A DNA stretch of 64,000 nucleotides from Helianthus annuus. Its lineage: Eukaryota; Streptophyta; Magnoliopsida; Asterales; Asteraceae. Where the stretch lies: assembly GCF_002127325.2 (NCBI RefSeq), contig NC_035435.2, forward strand, positions 120,151,127 to 120,215,126. The letters run 5' to 3'. The notes below the pieces were generated by a model that was not told where the DNA came from, searched no databases, and worked only from the letters and a program-made list of their open reading frames with translations. This document shows, piece after piece, positions 35,361 to 46,878 of the stretch. The position numbers and the translations under genes are program-made. Each line of letters begins with the position of its first letter. The stretch's first letter is position 1.

Positions 35361-35372
35361 TGGTATCAGAGC
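35361..35372 (+). other. Primer binding site, tRNA-iMet (copia element)
   Basis: TGGTATCAGAGC begins three bases after the 5' LTR and perfectly matches the usual initiator methionine tRNA primer site of plant copia elements. Confidence 0.93.
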
Positions 35373-35502
35373 TCAGGAGGAGGAGTTCAACAGATTTCAG
35401 CCTGATTTCATCTTATTTTCTAACTTCTACACCTTCTTTTCTAAATTGAACAATTTTTCATGGTTAAAATGGTTTGAATTTCACACATTACATGCGAAAC
35501 AG

Positions 35503-37369
35503 TTTTTTTTTTTTTTTTTTTTTTTTTTTGGGAAACGGGACTCCCCCCGGGTATACATTTATTAATTTTTTAAAAAAAGGATTACAAACAAAGTGCATTT
35601 GTTAAGCAATGGCAACTCGCCAAAGCAACAAACCACAAAAGAAAAAACATACATAAAAAACAACCAAAAAGAAACTAAAATTTGGAGCCTATCTTCATAA
35701 ATTGCGCTATTTCACCGGTATCCGACTCCACCTCATCTTCATCTCCATTCACTTTTGTTACACTATCATAATATTTTCTCAAATTTTCGGACCATGCACT
35801 ATATTCTTCAATTTTTGGGCGGGTGCTAGAATCCACAAATTTTTTAACCATCTCAATCTCATGTTCCCATAACCCAAGATCCGTATCAAAACATTCCTCC
35901 TCATCGCGTAATGTTCCAAAACTATTTTTTTGTGTTTATATTTGGGCTCATCCTATGTCCAAAATCTTGTTTTGTAACATCAAAAAATCCACTCCCTTTG
36001 GACTTCAATGCTTGGCCCATGACCGGTTCATCATTCTTTAATTTGGACAGATTTGGGCTTTTATTAGCCACTGTAGCAGGGCCTAGATTTGCATTCCTTA
36101 GCCCAGCTGCCTTAATCGGTGGAAATTCATCCTGATCTACTCGTCCTGGGCCAGCAGCTTCATATCCAGATGGGCCGATAGAACTGTTAAGAAGCCCAAC
36201 AGCCTTATCGCTGGGCTTCAGCTGATCCGCAACATTTTTAGAACCTGATGGGCCTGCCTCCGGCCCAGATGCTTTTTTGGGCTGCCAAATCGGTAACTTA
36301 CCTTTGTTTTGGGCCTTTGACTTTCTTACAACCTCAACAAAATCACCATTTTGGGTTTTACCCCCATACGAATTTATATCAGTTTCCTTCACATTCTGCT
36401 TTTTAACATTACTTTTTTGAGCTTTATCCCATTTTGAACTACATTTATCAACTGAATGCCCAAAAACTTCACAAACCGAGCAACTTGGAGGTTTCCATTT
36501 ATATGACAAGTCAAGAAAATACGACTTACCCGGGATTCCATCACATTTAGGAAGATTGATCTTTACTTTATCCGGTAGCCCATTTGAAGCACTAGCATCC
36601 ACTAAGACCCGAGCAAAATTTAACGGCCCTTCTTTTGTCTCACACCTTTTAAATGTGGCTTGATCTAGCATTAACGGCTTCCCGATACAACTTACTATTT
36701 GTCCGATATTTCCACCATTCCATAAACTAAGAGGTAAATCTTTTATAGTTACCCAAACTGGAACCGTTTTCGGACACGGTTTACTCAAAACAACATTCGG
36801 ATCCCACACTTGTAAAACAAGCGGAACATTATCCACCAACCATGGGTTTCTTTCAAGAACTTGTAACATGCCTTCTTCTCGATCAAATTTGAAAAAGAAA
36901 TACCCATTTCTATTCAAATTGATGGATTTTAGCCCATACTTATGCCACATCTTTATCAAATTTTCTTTTACGACCCAAAACGGCATAACAGCCCCAATAA
37001 AATACCCATAAAGTTGAAAAACATTAGATGCGTATGACTTTTTCATAAAATGGCCCTCAATGTTTACTTCAAAAATTCCCTCAGCATTACGTTTAGGGCC
37101 TTCATATGCTAGCCGTATTTCACCATCAACCACATCATCCCCTCTAACCAATTTTTGAAATAACTCATGGTTCCAATATTTAGTGCCTCGAAGAGGGTCA
37201 ATCTCCAAAATATCATCTTTCAGTTTTATACAAGTTTCAAACTGCCCAAATTTAATATTATGAGAATATAAATTTTCATGCAATCCTTGTTTTGTTATTT
37301 CAGCAAATGTTACCTTTTTTTGGTCCTTGGCTATAACAGCCGACCCATTTTGTTCATTAACTGAGCCCA
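35503..37369 (-). mobile_element. LINE-derived insertion carrying ORF1 but no ORF2
   Basis: On the minus strand the insertion ends in a poly(A) tail (27 T at 35503-35529 on the plus strand). It is flanked by CGAAACAG at 35495-35502 and 37370-37377, the mark of target-primed reverse transcription. It contains ORF1 and then directly a 3' UTR of about 145 bases. The endonuclease/RT ORF2 that normally follows ORF1 is absent, so this is an internally deleted or ORF1-only derivative rather than a simple 5' truncation. The 5' end is truncated too, since the ORF runs in from the insertion edge without an ATG. Confidence 0.85.
35675..37369 (-). pseudogene. LINE ORF1 protein (DUF4283 plus zinc knuckle), frameshifted near the C-terminus
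   Basis: The protein has an N-terminal DUF4283 domain (about residues 50-210, including FFKFDREEGMLQVLERNPW and PVWVTIKDLPLSLWN). A CCHC knuckle CSVCEVFGHSVDKC follows, then a polar, Gly/Pro-rich linker. The main frame stops at 35922 in an A-run. The next frame continues in a sensible acidic C-terminal segment (for example WSENLRKYYDSVTK) to TAG at 35675-35677, so a one-base indel in the homopolymer split it. It is an RNA-binding chaperone of L1-type plant LINEs, not a host gene. No initiating ATG is present at the truncated 5' end. Confidence 0.87.
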
Positions 37370-37436
37370 CGAAACAGTGTTTTAATAAAGCCTTGAGAGA
37401 ATTGGACTATAATTTGATCTAAAACTAATAAGATTT

Positions 37437-37790
37437 GTAATTTCGCTTGAAAATCAGTTCGAACAAGATGACGTCAGCATAATTTCGTTTGAAATTGTTA
37501 CCTAATTTCGCACGGAATTATGTTTTAGAGTTAATTTCGCTTGAAATTGCATATAATTTCGCTTGAGTGTTTCCATACGAAATTGTAATTTCGTTTCAAA
37601 AGTTTAATTTCGTTTGAACTTGCGGATAATTCCGTACGAAATTAAATTTCGTTTAGTAATTTCGTTTGAAATTCCTAATTTCATTTGAAGTTGATTGTGC
37701 AGGTTAATCTCGCTTGAAGGTTATTTTCGCTTGAAGTGATTTCGTTTGAAGGGCCTAATTTCGTTTGAAAGGATCTGGTTTGAAAACTTT
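37437..37790 (+). repeat. AATTTCGYTTGAA motif array in the copia leader
   Basis: About 20 degenerate copies of AATTTCGTTTGAA or AATTTCGCTTGAA are packed upstream of the gag start (37802). A sister motif, AATTCCGCTTGAA/AATTCCGCATGA, occurs several times in each LTR, including one palindrome AATTCCGTACGGAATT. So the array is shared between LTR and leader. Confidence 0.82.
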
Positions 37791-38771
37791 GTTACCGGAT
37801 CATGGAAGAAGAATTCTACAACGCATTTGCTACATCACCGACTACTCCGGATGCCATTGCTCAAATCATGAACATGGAAAACGAAACTAGAACAATGCAA
37901 ACCCCCCCCCCCCCCCCGAAGCTTATGGGCATTGAAGAGTACTATGGATGGAAAGATCGTTTTGAGAATTGGGTTCAGGCAAATCACTTGAGATCTTGGG
38001 AGTGTATCGAGAAAAAGTATGTGCTACCACGGACAGATTTGGGAGTTGAGAAAAAGATTTCTGAATTTACAGACAAAGAACGTGATATGTACAAAGCTGA
38101 AAAGATGATGATAAGTTTACTTCAGCAAGCTATTAAAGAAGACATCTTCATATTGCTTCAACATGATAAGACTTCTCGTTCAATTTGGGAAGCACTTCGA
38201 ATTAAGTTTGCGGGAAGTGAAAAATGATCAAAAGTAAAAAGGCGTTGCTAAAGAAAGAATTTGATTTGTTTACAAGTTTGCCGGGAGAAGACACAAAGAA
38301 ATTCATTGAAAGATACTGTCACTTAGTACGGTCAATGTCATTGTTAGATATCACCAAAGAGCGAGATGAATGGGTCGACAAATTGGCTGACGCGTTACCA
38401 CAAAAAGAGTGGGGTACATTTTTGATGATCTTAAAGAACACTGGAGAATATGATGGATGGACAATTTCTCAGTTCATCGAAAAGATTGAAGGACAAGATC
38501 TAGAGCAACAGAAGATTGCTAGAATGAGCAATCCAAGTGCACAACAAGATGTTAAGATGTACTTCAAAGGGGGTGTTCAGGATATTGAAGCAAATCCGAA
38601 AATTCAAACTGCATTCAGTGCTGAAAACTCATCTGGAATAATCAGTCAAAGTACAAGCAGCAGCAGTGGAGTCTCTTCATATCCGAGTGTTAATCCGAAG
38701 AGTTCAACTTCAAGTTTTCAGTCTCAAAGCTCAAAAAGTGGAAATGGTTGTGTGATACAGTGCAACATTGC

Positions 38772-40466
38772 TGATGTGTGTAAAATGCAACATATAAATC
38801 ACATCAATTAAGGCATAAAACTAACCCTTTTTAAGTACTAATGTTGGAAAAAGAGTGTTTTTGTCTTCCTTTTGTATTTTCAGGATGAAATGAGCTCAAA
38901 TTCACAAAAGAAGCAAAAAGACAACTAATTCTAGCATAAATACAAGGAAAGGAATAAAAGTAGACTGCCCGGACCCTCAACGGCATCCTCCAAAGCAAAG
39001 AAGAGAAAACAGAAGCCTGAACACGCCCCGTGCTCAGCCAGCACGGGGCCGTGCCCAAGAAGCAGCATAAAAGACAAACTTGTAGAAGCTTCTATTGCCC
39101 ACCACAGGGCCGTGTCCAGTGAGCACGGGGGCGTGGTGAAAGTACAGCAGGCGCATTAATTGTAATTGCGAATTACAATTAATGAGGAGAGAGAGTGTCA
39201 GACGGGCACGGGGGCGTGTCCAGCGGACACGGGGCCGTGCCCAGCCTTCTGTTCAGCCTATAAATAGGAGTGCTTGGTTTCATTCCATCTCATCCCTTGG
39301 CACACCACCTCTCTCACACTTCATCCACCACCCACCACCACCATAACACCATCATCCACCACCATCATCCATTGTCCATCGTAGAGTGTGTGAGTCGTCT
39401 CGGGATCCAAGATTGATAGTAAGAGTTCTTGACAATCAAGGCCATGTTTGCCTAAGTCTCTTACATCACTTGGTGAAGACAAGTGTTTAGTATAATACTT
39501 TTTATTTTTAATCTTTTGCACTTTTTATTTGGTTTTGTATTAATGACTTTAATAACTAGTTGCTTATGTTGAAGGTGATCTTTCCTTATCGTTTGTCTGT
39601 GGTGTCTTGGCATTATTTTACTGTCTATATAAAATAAAAGATTTTCACCATTCATATCTCCACGGTCTATATGGAGGTATGTTGGCTACCTGGTCGGGGG
39701 TTAAGGGAACGGTTTGGTAAGGGTCTTGCCCTTGTTCAGCGTTTAGAGGTCCTGCTTGGGACCTGGGTCAAATTTAGTAGGATCTCCTTCAATGCCCATA
39801 GGTATTGGATGGCGAGGATCCAAACTCTTTGACCCCCTCATAAGTTAACTACTATTAATACTATAACCCGGCTATTTAGGACTGTATCCCTGCTGACTCA
39901 GACTACTTAGCCGAGGGTAACGTCACCGCCAAAAGCGGGGCCTACCATAATTTGCATTAATAACTTAATTCATTATCTTCCAATAATCCAACCCTTTAGG
40001 ATTGTATCCTTGCTGACTCAAACTACTGGGTTGAGAGTAACGTCGCCTTCAAAAGAGGGGCCTACTACAATAACTAAGATAATCTCTTAAACAAGTGCAA
40101 AAGTGCGAAAATAATCAAAGGTTATACTAATACACGAGTCGGATCCAAGTGATTCATCTTGTCTATCTGTTTTTATTTTATTTTATTTTTCAGCATTTAG
40201 TTAGTTTTTATTTTCTTAGTTTAAAAACATTTTTCTCACTTTTTGATTTGATTAGACGTTGAGGATAAACCGGTATTAAAAGCTCTTGTGTCCTTGGACG
40301 ACCTCGGTATCTTACCAACACTATACTACGTCCACGATGGGTGCACTTGCCCATATGTGTGTTTAGTGTTAGTGAATATCGTGTTTTATAAATTTAAAAC
40401 TTGGCTAAAGGTGTAAAAAGGGCTTAAAAATACACATCAAAAATATATACACACTGACACGCATCA
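38772..40466. mobile_element. Solo LTR of a gypsy-like retrotransposon inside gag
   Basis: 1695 bp, begins TGATGTGTG, ends CACGCATCA, flanked by ATTGC at 38767-38771 and 40467-40471. The gag frame reads through if it is removed. No internal retroelement region is present, so it most likely formed by LTR-LTR recombination. It contains a TATA-like CTATAAATAG near 39258-39267, a GC-rich array (39021-39246), and two direct repeats around TATCCCTGCTGACTCA/TATCCTTGCTGACTCA (39885-39950 and 40006-40070). The lineage is probably Athila/Tat by general look; not proven. Confidence 0.88.
39021..39246. repeat. CACGGGGCCGTG palindrome array in the solo LTR
   Basis: Variants of GCACGGGGCCGTGCCC and CACGGGGGCGTG recur about six times upstream of the TATA-like box. 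Several are self-complementary and can fold as GC-rich stems. The placement resembles the palindrome arrays in the other gypsy LTRs of the window. Confidence 0.78.
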
Positions 40467-43390
40467 ATTGCATTGAATCTTCCGAATGGCCAAAGTTTTT
40501 CTGAAGAAGTTGTTAAAGATCACATGGCACTACTTGCTACAGTGCTAGAATCTTATGAAGGATTGGTTGCAGGAAGGATCGGAAATCCTATGCTGACGAA
40601 AGAGGATTACGATCAGATAGATGCAGAAGAGATGGAGCTCATGGACATCAAATGGTGCTTTGCTAGTGTCTTGAGGAGAGCAGAAAAGTTCAAAATGATT
40701 ACAGGAAGAAATGATTTTTTGGATGCACATGTTTCTACTTTGGGTTTTGATAAATCTAAAGTTACTTGTTTTCGATGCAGGGAGAAAGGTCATTTCAAGA
40801 GAGAATGCAAAAATCAAGAGGCTAGTGGAGCAAAGAATCCGTTTGGAAAAGATGATTACTATCGGAAAGCCATATATCAACAAGTTGCTCATCAACCGCA
40901 TCAACAAAAAGAACCACAAACTGTTCATGCTAGAATGATCGAAGATGCAAATAAGAAAGCTTATTATGGTATTATTGATCAAGATGATGAAAAAGTGGCA
41001 GAAGGATTCAGCTGGGATAAATACATTCCACCTGATTCAAAAACAGTAGCACTTATTGCAAAAATTGTTAAAGAACCAGATTTGTTTACAGAATGGATGA
41101 AAGTGGTTGGTGTTAATGGGAAGAATCAAGATGATGAGCCTGTTTCATCAGATGAAAGTTCAGAAAGAACAACAGTTTTTTATTAATCACCATCAGATTC
41201 TAGTCCTTCAGATGATAATTCAGAAAAGACGATAGAGTTTGATCAATCACCAACTGATGACAGTGGTGATGAAGAGGAAGAAAAGCATATTAATGTTGCA
41301 AAAATTTATTTATCTCCTGAAAGTTTTCAATTTTATTTTGCTGATCGCTTGGAGAAACTGAAGGAGAGACAAGCAGCAAAAGAACAGAAAAAGAAGAAAT
41401 GTGAAAGTGTTGATCAAGAAAGGAATTCTGAACATAGTGAGGAAGTTAAATTTGCTGAGCAGGTAGTTGAAGAAGAAAAGGTGATTGGAGTTGAGAAAGT
41501 TGTTGAAGTTGAAAAGATTATTGAAGTAGAAAAGATTGTTGAGATCATCCAGCCATCTGAAAATTGTTTAAAATCTTGCAAGAAATGTGAAGAAAAGGAT
41601 GAGAAGTTGAGTGAGCAAGATAAAATGAAGGAACAATTATTGTTTAATCTCAATTATGTAAAAGAGTTGTATAACGTGTTGAATAGGACAGTGACTGGTC
41701 TACAAAAGACGAATCCTGAAAGAGAAGATACTTTAACAATGATGAATGCAATAATAATGTCGAAGCAAAAAGCTATCAATTACTACATTGAGGAGTGTGC
41801 TAAGCTAAAGCAAGAGTTGGAGACTGAGAAAATTGAAAATGAAAGAATTAGAAGATTGTTGCAAAGTTATTCTAGTTCTGATTATTTGATTGATTGAATT
41901 TATCCAACTGTTGCACGTTTTGAAGCATTTCAAGATGATGAGTAGCCAAAGAAGAAGGATATTGGTAAGAAACAGAGTGTTAGTTATAACAAGTGTCCGC
42001 CTCCGATATGGGAAGGATATTCTCCCAGAAAACCAAATGAGGAGCAAGTCGAAAAGGAAGTCAATATAAAGTTAAAGTCCGATATAACCGATGATTTACC
42101 AAAAAACATTGACGTCACTTTTACATCGTCTGACACTGATCATGAGTCTGAGTTAATAAAAAAGGTGGTCGATCAATGTTGGATAAAGATGAGGAGTCTG
42201 AGTCAAAATCCGAGTCTGGAAATTCGAGTTCGTCCATCAAAAGTTCAAGTTCGTCGGTCAATTGTTCAAAGACGTCGGTTAAACGGGTTTATCGTAAAGA
42301 GTTTCTGTTATCAAAATCTAATTTGAATGACGAACCAATCAAAGTGGCATATACTTTGATAGATTCTGACAAATTATATTCTAATGAAGAATTTCCAATA
42401 AGAAGTGTTCAAATTGAAAAGATCAAAAAGGTTTTCAAATTAACAGAAATTAACATTTCTGAAATAAAAGATGTAAATCTTAATGCAAAACATAAAAAAT
42501 ACACTTCAAGAGTTCAACAACGGTTAAACAAGAAAAAGGGTTACAGTTCTGATTCTGGTTTTCAAAAGAAACCAAATCATAACGGTAATTTCAAAAAGAA
42601 AGGATTAGGATTTATTCCACCTGAAAATCATAAAAACGAGAAAATTTATAAAACAAATACAAAATTTGTTTCAGGGACAAGCTGTGAAGAGGAATCAAAA
42701 AGCTCATTCTGGAAGCAATCAAACAGAGAGTTCCTTGCCAAGAAGCAAGAAAAAGTGAAGAATGGAGCCTATCCAAGAAAGGAGACAAGAACCTGTTACA
42801 AATGCAATGAAGTTGGTCACATTGCATGGAATTGTTCTCAAGCAACAAAAACAAAACAGGAAGTCTCTAAAAAACTTAAAGAAAAAGTTGTTGAGAAAAA
42901 TGAACCACCAACTGACAAATTTAAAATTTTTGAAAATTCAACATATGAAGTTGGTGAGTGTTCAAAGACAAGATTTTATAAAAAGAGAGCTGAGCATGAC
43001 AACCAAATGTGGGTTGTTAAGAAGTTTGTAGAGAAATTTGGTGATGAGTCTGATTCCACAAAGTCAGAGGAGCCACAAGTTGAGGTTAAAGAAGAAAACT
43101 CAGTGCCTCCTATGGATGATGTTAATTTTCCACCATTGAGGGCTGAGAATTTTAAATCAAAAGTTGGTAAGGTTGAGATCTTGAATCAATGCTATTCTGA
43201 GAGGAAAGAATTTGATGTTGAGAAAGTGTTTAATGGAAATGTTAAAAAGATTTTTGGGAAAATGGTCGAGGGAAAGGCTTAAGGGGTAAAGGACTTTTAC
43301 GAAACAAAGAAAGCAACTTATTACCCAAGTGAAGTTGAGGAGGAAACATCCAAGTTTGGTCAGGCTTGGATGGCAGTTTTTCACAAATAA

Positions 43391-45269
43391 AATCCTGACT
43401 TGCCGGAACTCCCAGGTTGGTAATTGGGGAGTAGGAATCGACATCTTTCTTGAGACATTCACAGGTTGGTAGCTGTGATATTTCGTTATTCAAGTGGTAA
43501 ATCAGGGACATTAAGTTGTACTTGATTTTCTACAAATAATTGAGTTGATGAAACTTAAAATTGTTAAATGTTTCCAAGTGGTTGAGAACAATGTGATGAA
43601 TTAACCCCAATCTACAAGTGGTTAAATCAACAAAACTTATTTTCCGGAAAAACCATTTTGATTAAAACAAACTTAAGTGTTATGAAATCATAATGGCAAA
43701 TAGTTTGTTGTAAGGGGGAGTTCTGATTGTTTATGCCGAGTGAATGGCGAATTGAAGCATTTTACAACAGTTGTTATTTTATCTGTACAGTTTGTTTTCA
43801 AAAGTTTCTTTTAAATGTTTTTGAATTTTAGGGGGAGTAAGAAATTTCAGAAAATCCAAAAACATTAGAAAATTTAAAAAGTCAAAAACATGATAAAATT
43901 CAAAATGAGGTTTGTTGAGAAAAGGGAAATGATAGTACATCAGTGGACTATCACAACATGCTAAAGAATTGAAAAGTCAAATGTGATAAACAATCTCACT
44001 GTGGATGTGCCAGTAGGTTTTTGCACATTCAGTAAATTGTTTTTGAGATATAAATCTAAATTTCAAACTTACTTATATCGTGGGGAACATTTCTTGGATA
44101 TATGGGTAACCCCCGAAATCTTGTTTGAAAAGTCCCTCTTTCTGAGATACTAGGTCTTTATACTCAGTGATATCTGGGGTATTATCCCGGGACTTTTGAT
44201 TTTACGGAAGCAATGGCCTAGTCCCCGTATAATACTTTGCATTTGCTTGAAATATAGTGCTGCCCTCAGTTCAAAAAATGATGAAACATTGCAAAATGCT
44301 AATCATGTGCTGTTGAAGAAAAGATTCTCTAAAGGGAACACACCAAAAGACGAGCCGTCATCTCTTTGCTGAACGGAAGTTCTGACTTGAGTTCTCACGG
44401 TTTCGCATTTAACCCTTTACAGATATCATCTAGGTATATTCACCTGTAAGACTGAATATTGGGATCTGGATACGAGAGTATATTCAAGTGGTGGGACACA
44501 CGAATAGGTTTAAGTCTATTAAAACACTAATTCGTATCTCAAAACAGTTGAACTTTGTGTGAAAATTTAAGTTGATCAGTATACTGACAATCTAAGTGAA
44601 TTGTTTAGAACTTAAAATGTTTAAAGCTTAACGGTGTTAGTGATTTGTCTCAAAAACTGATATGATCCTCTTACACAAGCTCACAAAAATATTGTCTGTA
44701 AATATTTCTTTACTGCATTTCTTTAAAATCAAAAATTCAAAAAGATTTTAGTGTGTTTTAGCATAAAATTTTTGAAAAATTCAAAAAGATTTTTGACAAC
44801 TGATGTTGAAAAGCTGATTTTCAAAATTCCAAGTGCTAAACATGATGATCATTTTGTGAGGGGGAGTCTATGTTCTTAAACAATTATATTTTGAATGTTT
44901 GTTTTCAAGTGGTTCATCAGATATTATCATTGACAAATCATTCTGGATAAATTTGAGAGGGTGTCTAGATATATAAATTTGTCAAATGTTAAATTTGTGA
45001 AATTTATTGTTAGGTAGAGAATGTGCAGGATAGCCTGGATTCTGTTTTTGAGTATAGAGCCAGGTCACGATCCTGATCCTGTTAAAGACCAACATCCGAG
45101 GAAAGAGTATTTGTTTAAGGGGAGTATATTGGTGTTGAAGAAAACAGAAGAGAAAAGATTGAAGAAGTTTTACATTGTAAAGATTCTTCAAAGTGAGCAG
45201 TCAGACTGATAAAGACTGAAGACGTTGAAGACTCGACACTTACGACTCGTCAACATCCGAGGGGGAGTC
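43391..45269 (+). other. Non-coding 3' tract of the copia element with repeated purine motifs
   Basis: No pol or other protein was recognised in 1.9 kb. AAGTGGT words recur near 43490, 43577, 43616, 44490 and 44909. AGGGGGAGT occurs near 43718, 43831, 44860 and 45260; the last abuts the LTR (CCGAGGGGGAGTC) and is the likely polypurine tract. The tract recurs in copies B and C. Confidence 0.75.
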
Positions 45270-45731
45270 TGTTGGTGCATACGTCTGTCGACTTCGTCTT
45301 GTATCGAGTCTCGCATGGTTCAGGGCACGAAGTTCGAGAAAACAAGTCAAGAATCTCATTCCGCATGAGATAGCTAATTCCGCTTGTAATGGCCATCAGG
45401 TAATTCCGTACGGAATTAGCTAGTAATTCCGTTTGAACTATTAATTCCGCATGAAAGCATAATTCCGTGTGAGATGTAATTCCGCTTGAACATGTTTGGT
45501 GCGGAATTAGGTAGCCTATAAATAGCTGACTTGTAATTTCGTTTGGAGTCAGTCTTGTATGTGTATTTCCGGAGCCGAAGTGTTATCTTGCTGTAAAACT
45601 TTGTCAATTCAATCAGAAAGACATTTAAAGTGATATTCTAGCTGAATCAAACTCAATATGTCTGTTTCCGCCTTTCATATTGAGTAGAACGCCTCTGAAC
45701 GACTCGTTCCGGGTCCGTACACGATCCTACA
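45270..45731 (+). repeat. 3' LTR of the copia element (copy A)
   Basis: 462 bp, TGTTGG...CCTACA, followed by TSD TCCCC at 45732-45736. It includes the AATTCCGTACGGAATT palindrome missing from the 5' LTR. Confidence 0.93.
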
Positions 45732-46061
45732 TCCCCGGCCAAGGCGGAGCGTACTCGTGGAGTACTTGGACATGTTAAATTATAAAGAAATTAGTTTTCA
45801 AAAAATTACGTATATGTCAAATATTATAAGTTTACTAATATTTATGACAAAATACATAAATATCAATATGAATAAAAAATACATGTTTAAATAGTAAAGT
45901 ATCTCAAAAACTGATATTCGAACCGTTTAAAATGATATTCATGATAGATATAGAAATTATGTTACTAAGCCAAACTCCGCCCGACTTGTCCTACTAATGA
46001 TAGATATAGAAATTATGTTATATTTATTTTTTAAGCCAAACTCCGCCCGACTTGTCCTACT
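45732..46061. other. Flanking DNA captured in the triplicated unit
   Basis: This starts with the target duplication, then GGCCAAGGCGGAGCGTACTC and AT-rich DNA. It ends with two copies of a block containing GCCAAACTCCGCCCGACTTG (about 45943-45995 and 45996-46063), a local tandem duplication. It is the right-hand target DNA of the copia insertion and is present three times because of the triplication. Confidence 0.8.
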
Positions 46062-46878
46062 AAATACAAAATTTGTTTCAGGGACAAGCTGTGAAGAGGA
46101 ATCAAAAAGCTCATTCTGGAAGCAATCAAACAGAGAGTTCCTTGCCAAGAAGCAAGAAAAAGTGAAGAATGGAGCCTATCCAAGAAAGGAGACAAGAACC
46201 TGTTACAAATGCAATGAAGTTGGTCACATTGCATGGAATTGTTCTCAAGCAACAAAAACAAAACAGGAAGTCTCTAAAAAACTTAAAGAAAAAGTTGTTG
46301 AGAAAAATGAACCACCAACTGACAAATTTAAAATTTTTGAAAATTCAACATATGAAGTTGGTGAGTGTTCAAAGACAAGATTTTATAAAAAGAGAGCTGA
46401 GCATGACAACCAAATGTGGGTTGTTAAGAAGTTTGTAGAGAAATTTGGTGATGAGTCTGATTCCACAAAGTCAGAGGAGCCACAAGTTGAGGTTAAAGAA
46501 GAAAACTCAGTGCCTCCTATGGATGATGTTAATTTTCCACCATTGAGGGCTGAGAATTTTAAATCAAAAGTTGGTAAGGTTGAGATCTTGAATCAATGCT
46601 ATTCTGAGAGGAAAGAATTTGATGTTGAGAAAGTGTTTAATGGAAATGTTAAAAAGATTTTTGGGAAAATGGTCGAGGGAAAGGCTAAAGGGGTAAAGGA
46701 CTTTACGAAACAAAGAAAGCAACTTATTACCCAAGTGAAGTTGAGGAGGAAACATCCAAGTTTGGTCAGGCTTGGATGGCAGTTTTTCACAAATAAAATC
46801 CTGACTTGCCGGAACTCCCAGGTTGGTAATTGGGGAGTAGGAATCGACATCTTTCTTGAGACATTCACAGGTTGGTAG
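45997..46878 (+). pseudogene. Chimeric ORF across the A/B junction: flank-derived start fused to gag knuckle region
   Basis: ATG 45997 lies in the flank repeat. The first 21 or so residues (MIDIEIMLYLFFKPNSARLV...) come from flanking DNA, and the frame then continues into the gag segment with knuckle CYKCNEVGHIAWNC. It reads through the site where copy A has a stop, but changes frame near 46704 owing to the lost T and ends at 46876-46878. Such an ORF could exist only because of the duplication. No promoter is evident apart from the LTR upstream at 45270, whose transcripts could run into it. Confidence 0.6.

Larger units (their letters stand above)
37802..43390 (+). pseudogene. Very long copia-type gag with two zinc knuckles, interrupted and decayed
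   Basis: ATG 37802 follows the motif array. Without the solo-LTR insertion, the reading region spans about 3.9 kb (around 1300 codons). It has a UBN2/DUF4219-like gag N-terminus (LMGIEEYYGWKDRFENWV) and a first knuckle CFRCREKGHFKREC (near 40770). A Val/Glu/Lys-rich probable coiled coil follows (41460-41560 and 41750-41870), then a Ser-rich acidic part and a second knuckle CYKCNEVGHIAWNC (near 42796). Breaks: a frame change at the A-run before 38224; the solo LTR at 38772-40466; stops TAA 41184-41186, TGA 41895-41897, TAG near 41943 and TAA 43280-43282; and a frame change near 42170. A run of about 16 C occurs near 37903. Particle formation is the presumed role. The window shows no pol after it. 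Confidence 0.83.
34927..45731 (+). mobile_element. Ty1/copia-type non-autonomous retrotransposon with gag only (TR-GAG)
   Basis: A 5' LTR (34927-35358), methionine-tRNA primer site, long leader, very long gag, a 1.9-kb non-coding 3' tract with purine-rich motifs, and a 3' LTR (45270-45731) are flanked by TCCCC at 34922-34926 and 45732-45736. No integrase, reverse transcriptase or RNase H was found anywhere between the LTRs, so it must use enzymes from a related element. This matches the TR-GAG class known in plants. Two later insertions (LINE 35503-37369, solo LTR 38772-40466) and several stops show that it is old. The 3' part is tandemly triplicated with flanking DNA. Confidence 0.85.

Noticed and set aside
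35922..37370. 482-codon ORF as a possible host zinc-knuckle gene
   Set aside because: The DUF4283 plus CCHC layout, poly(A) tail and CGAAACAG duplications show it is LINE ORF1.
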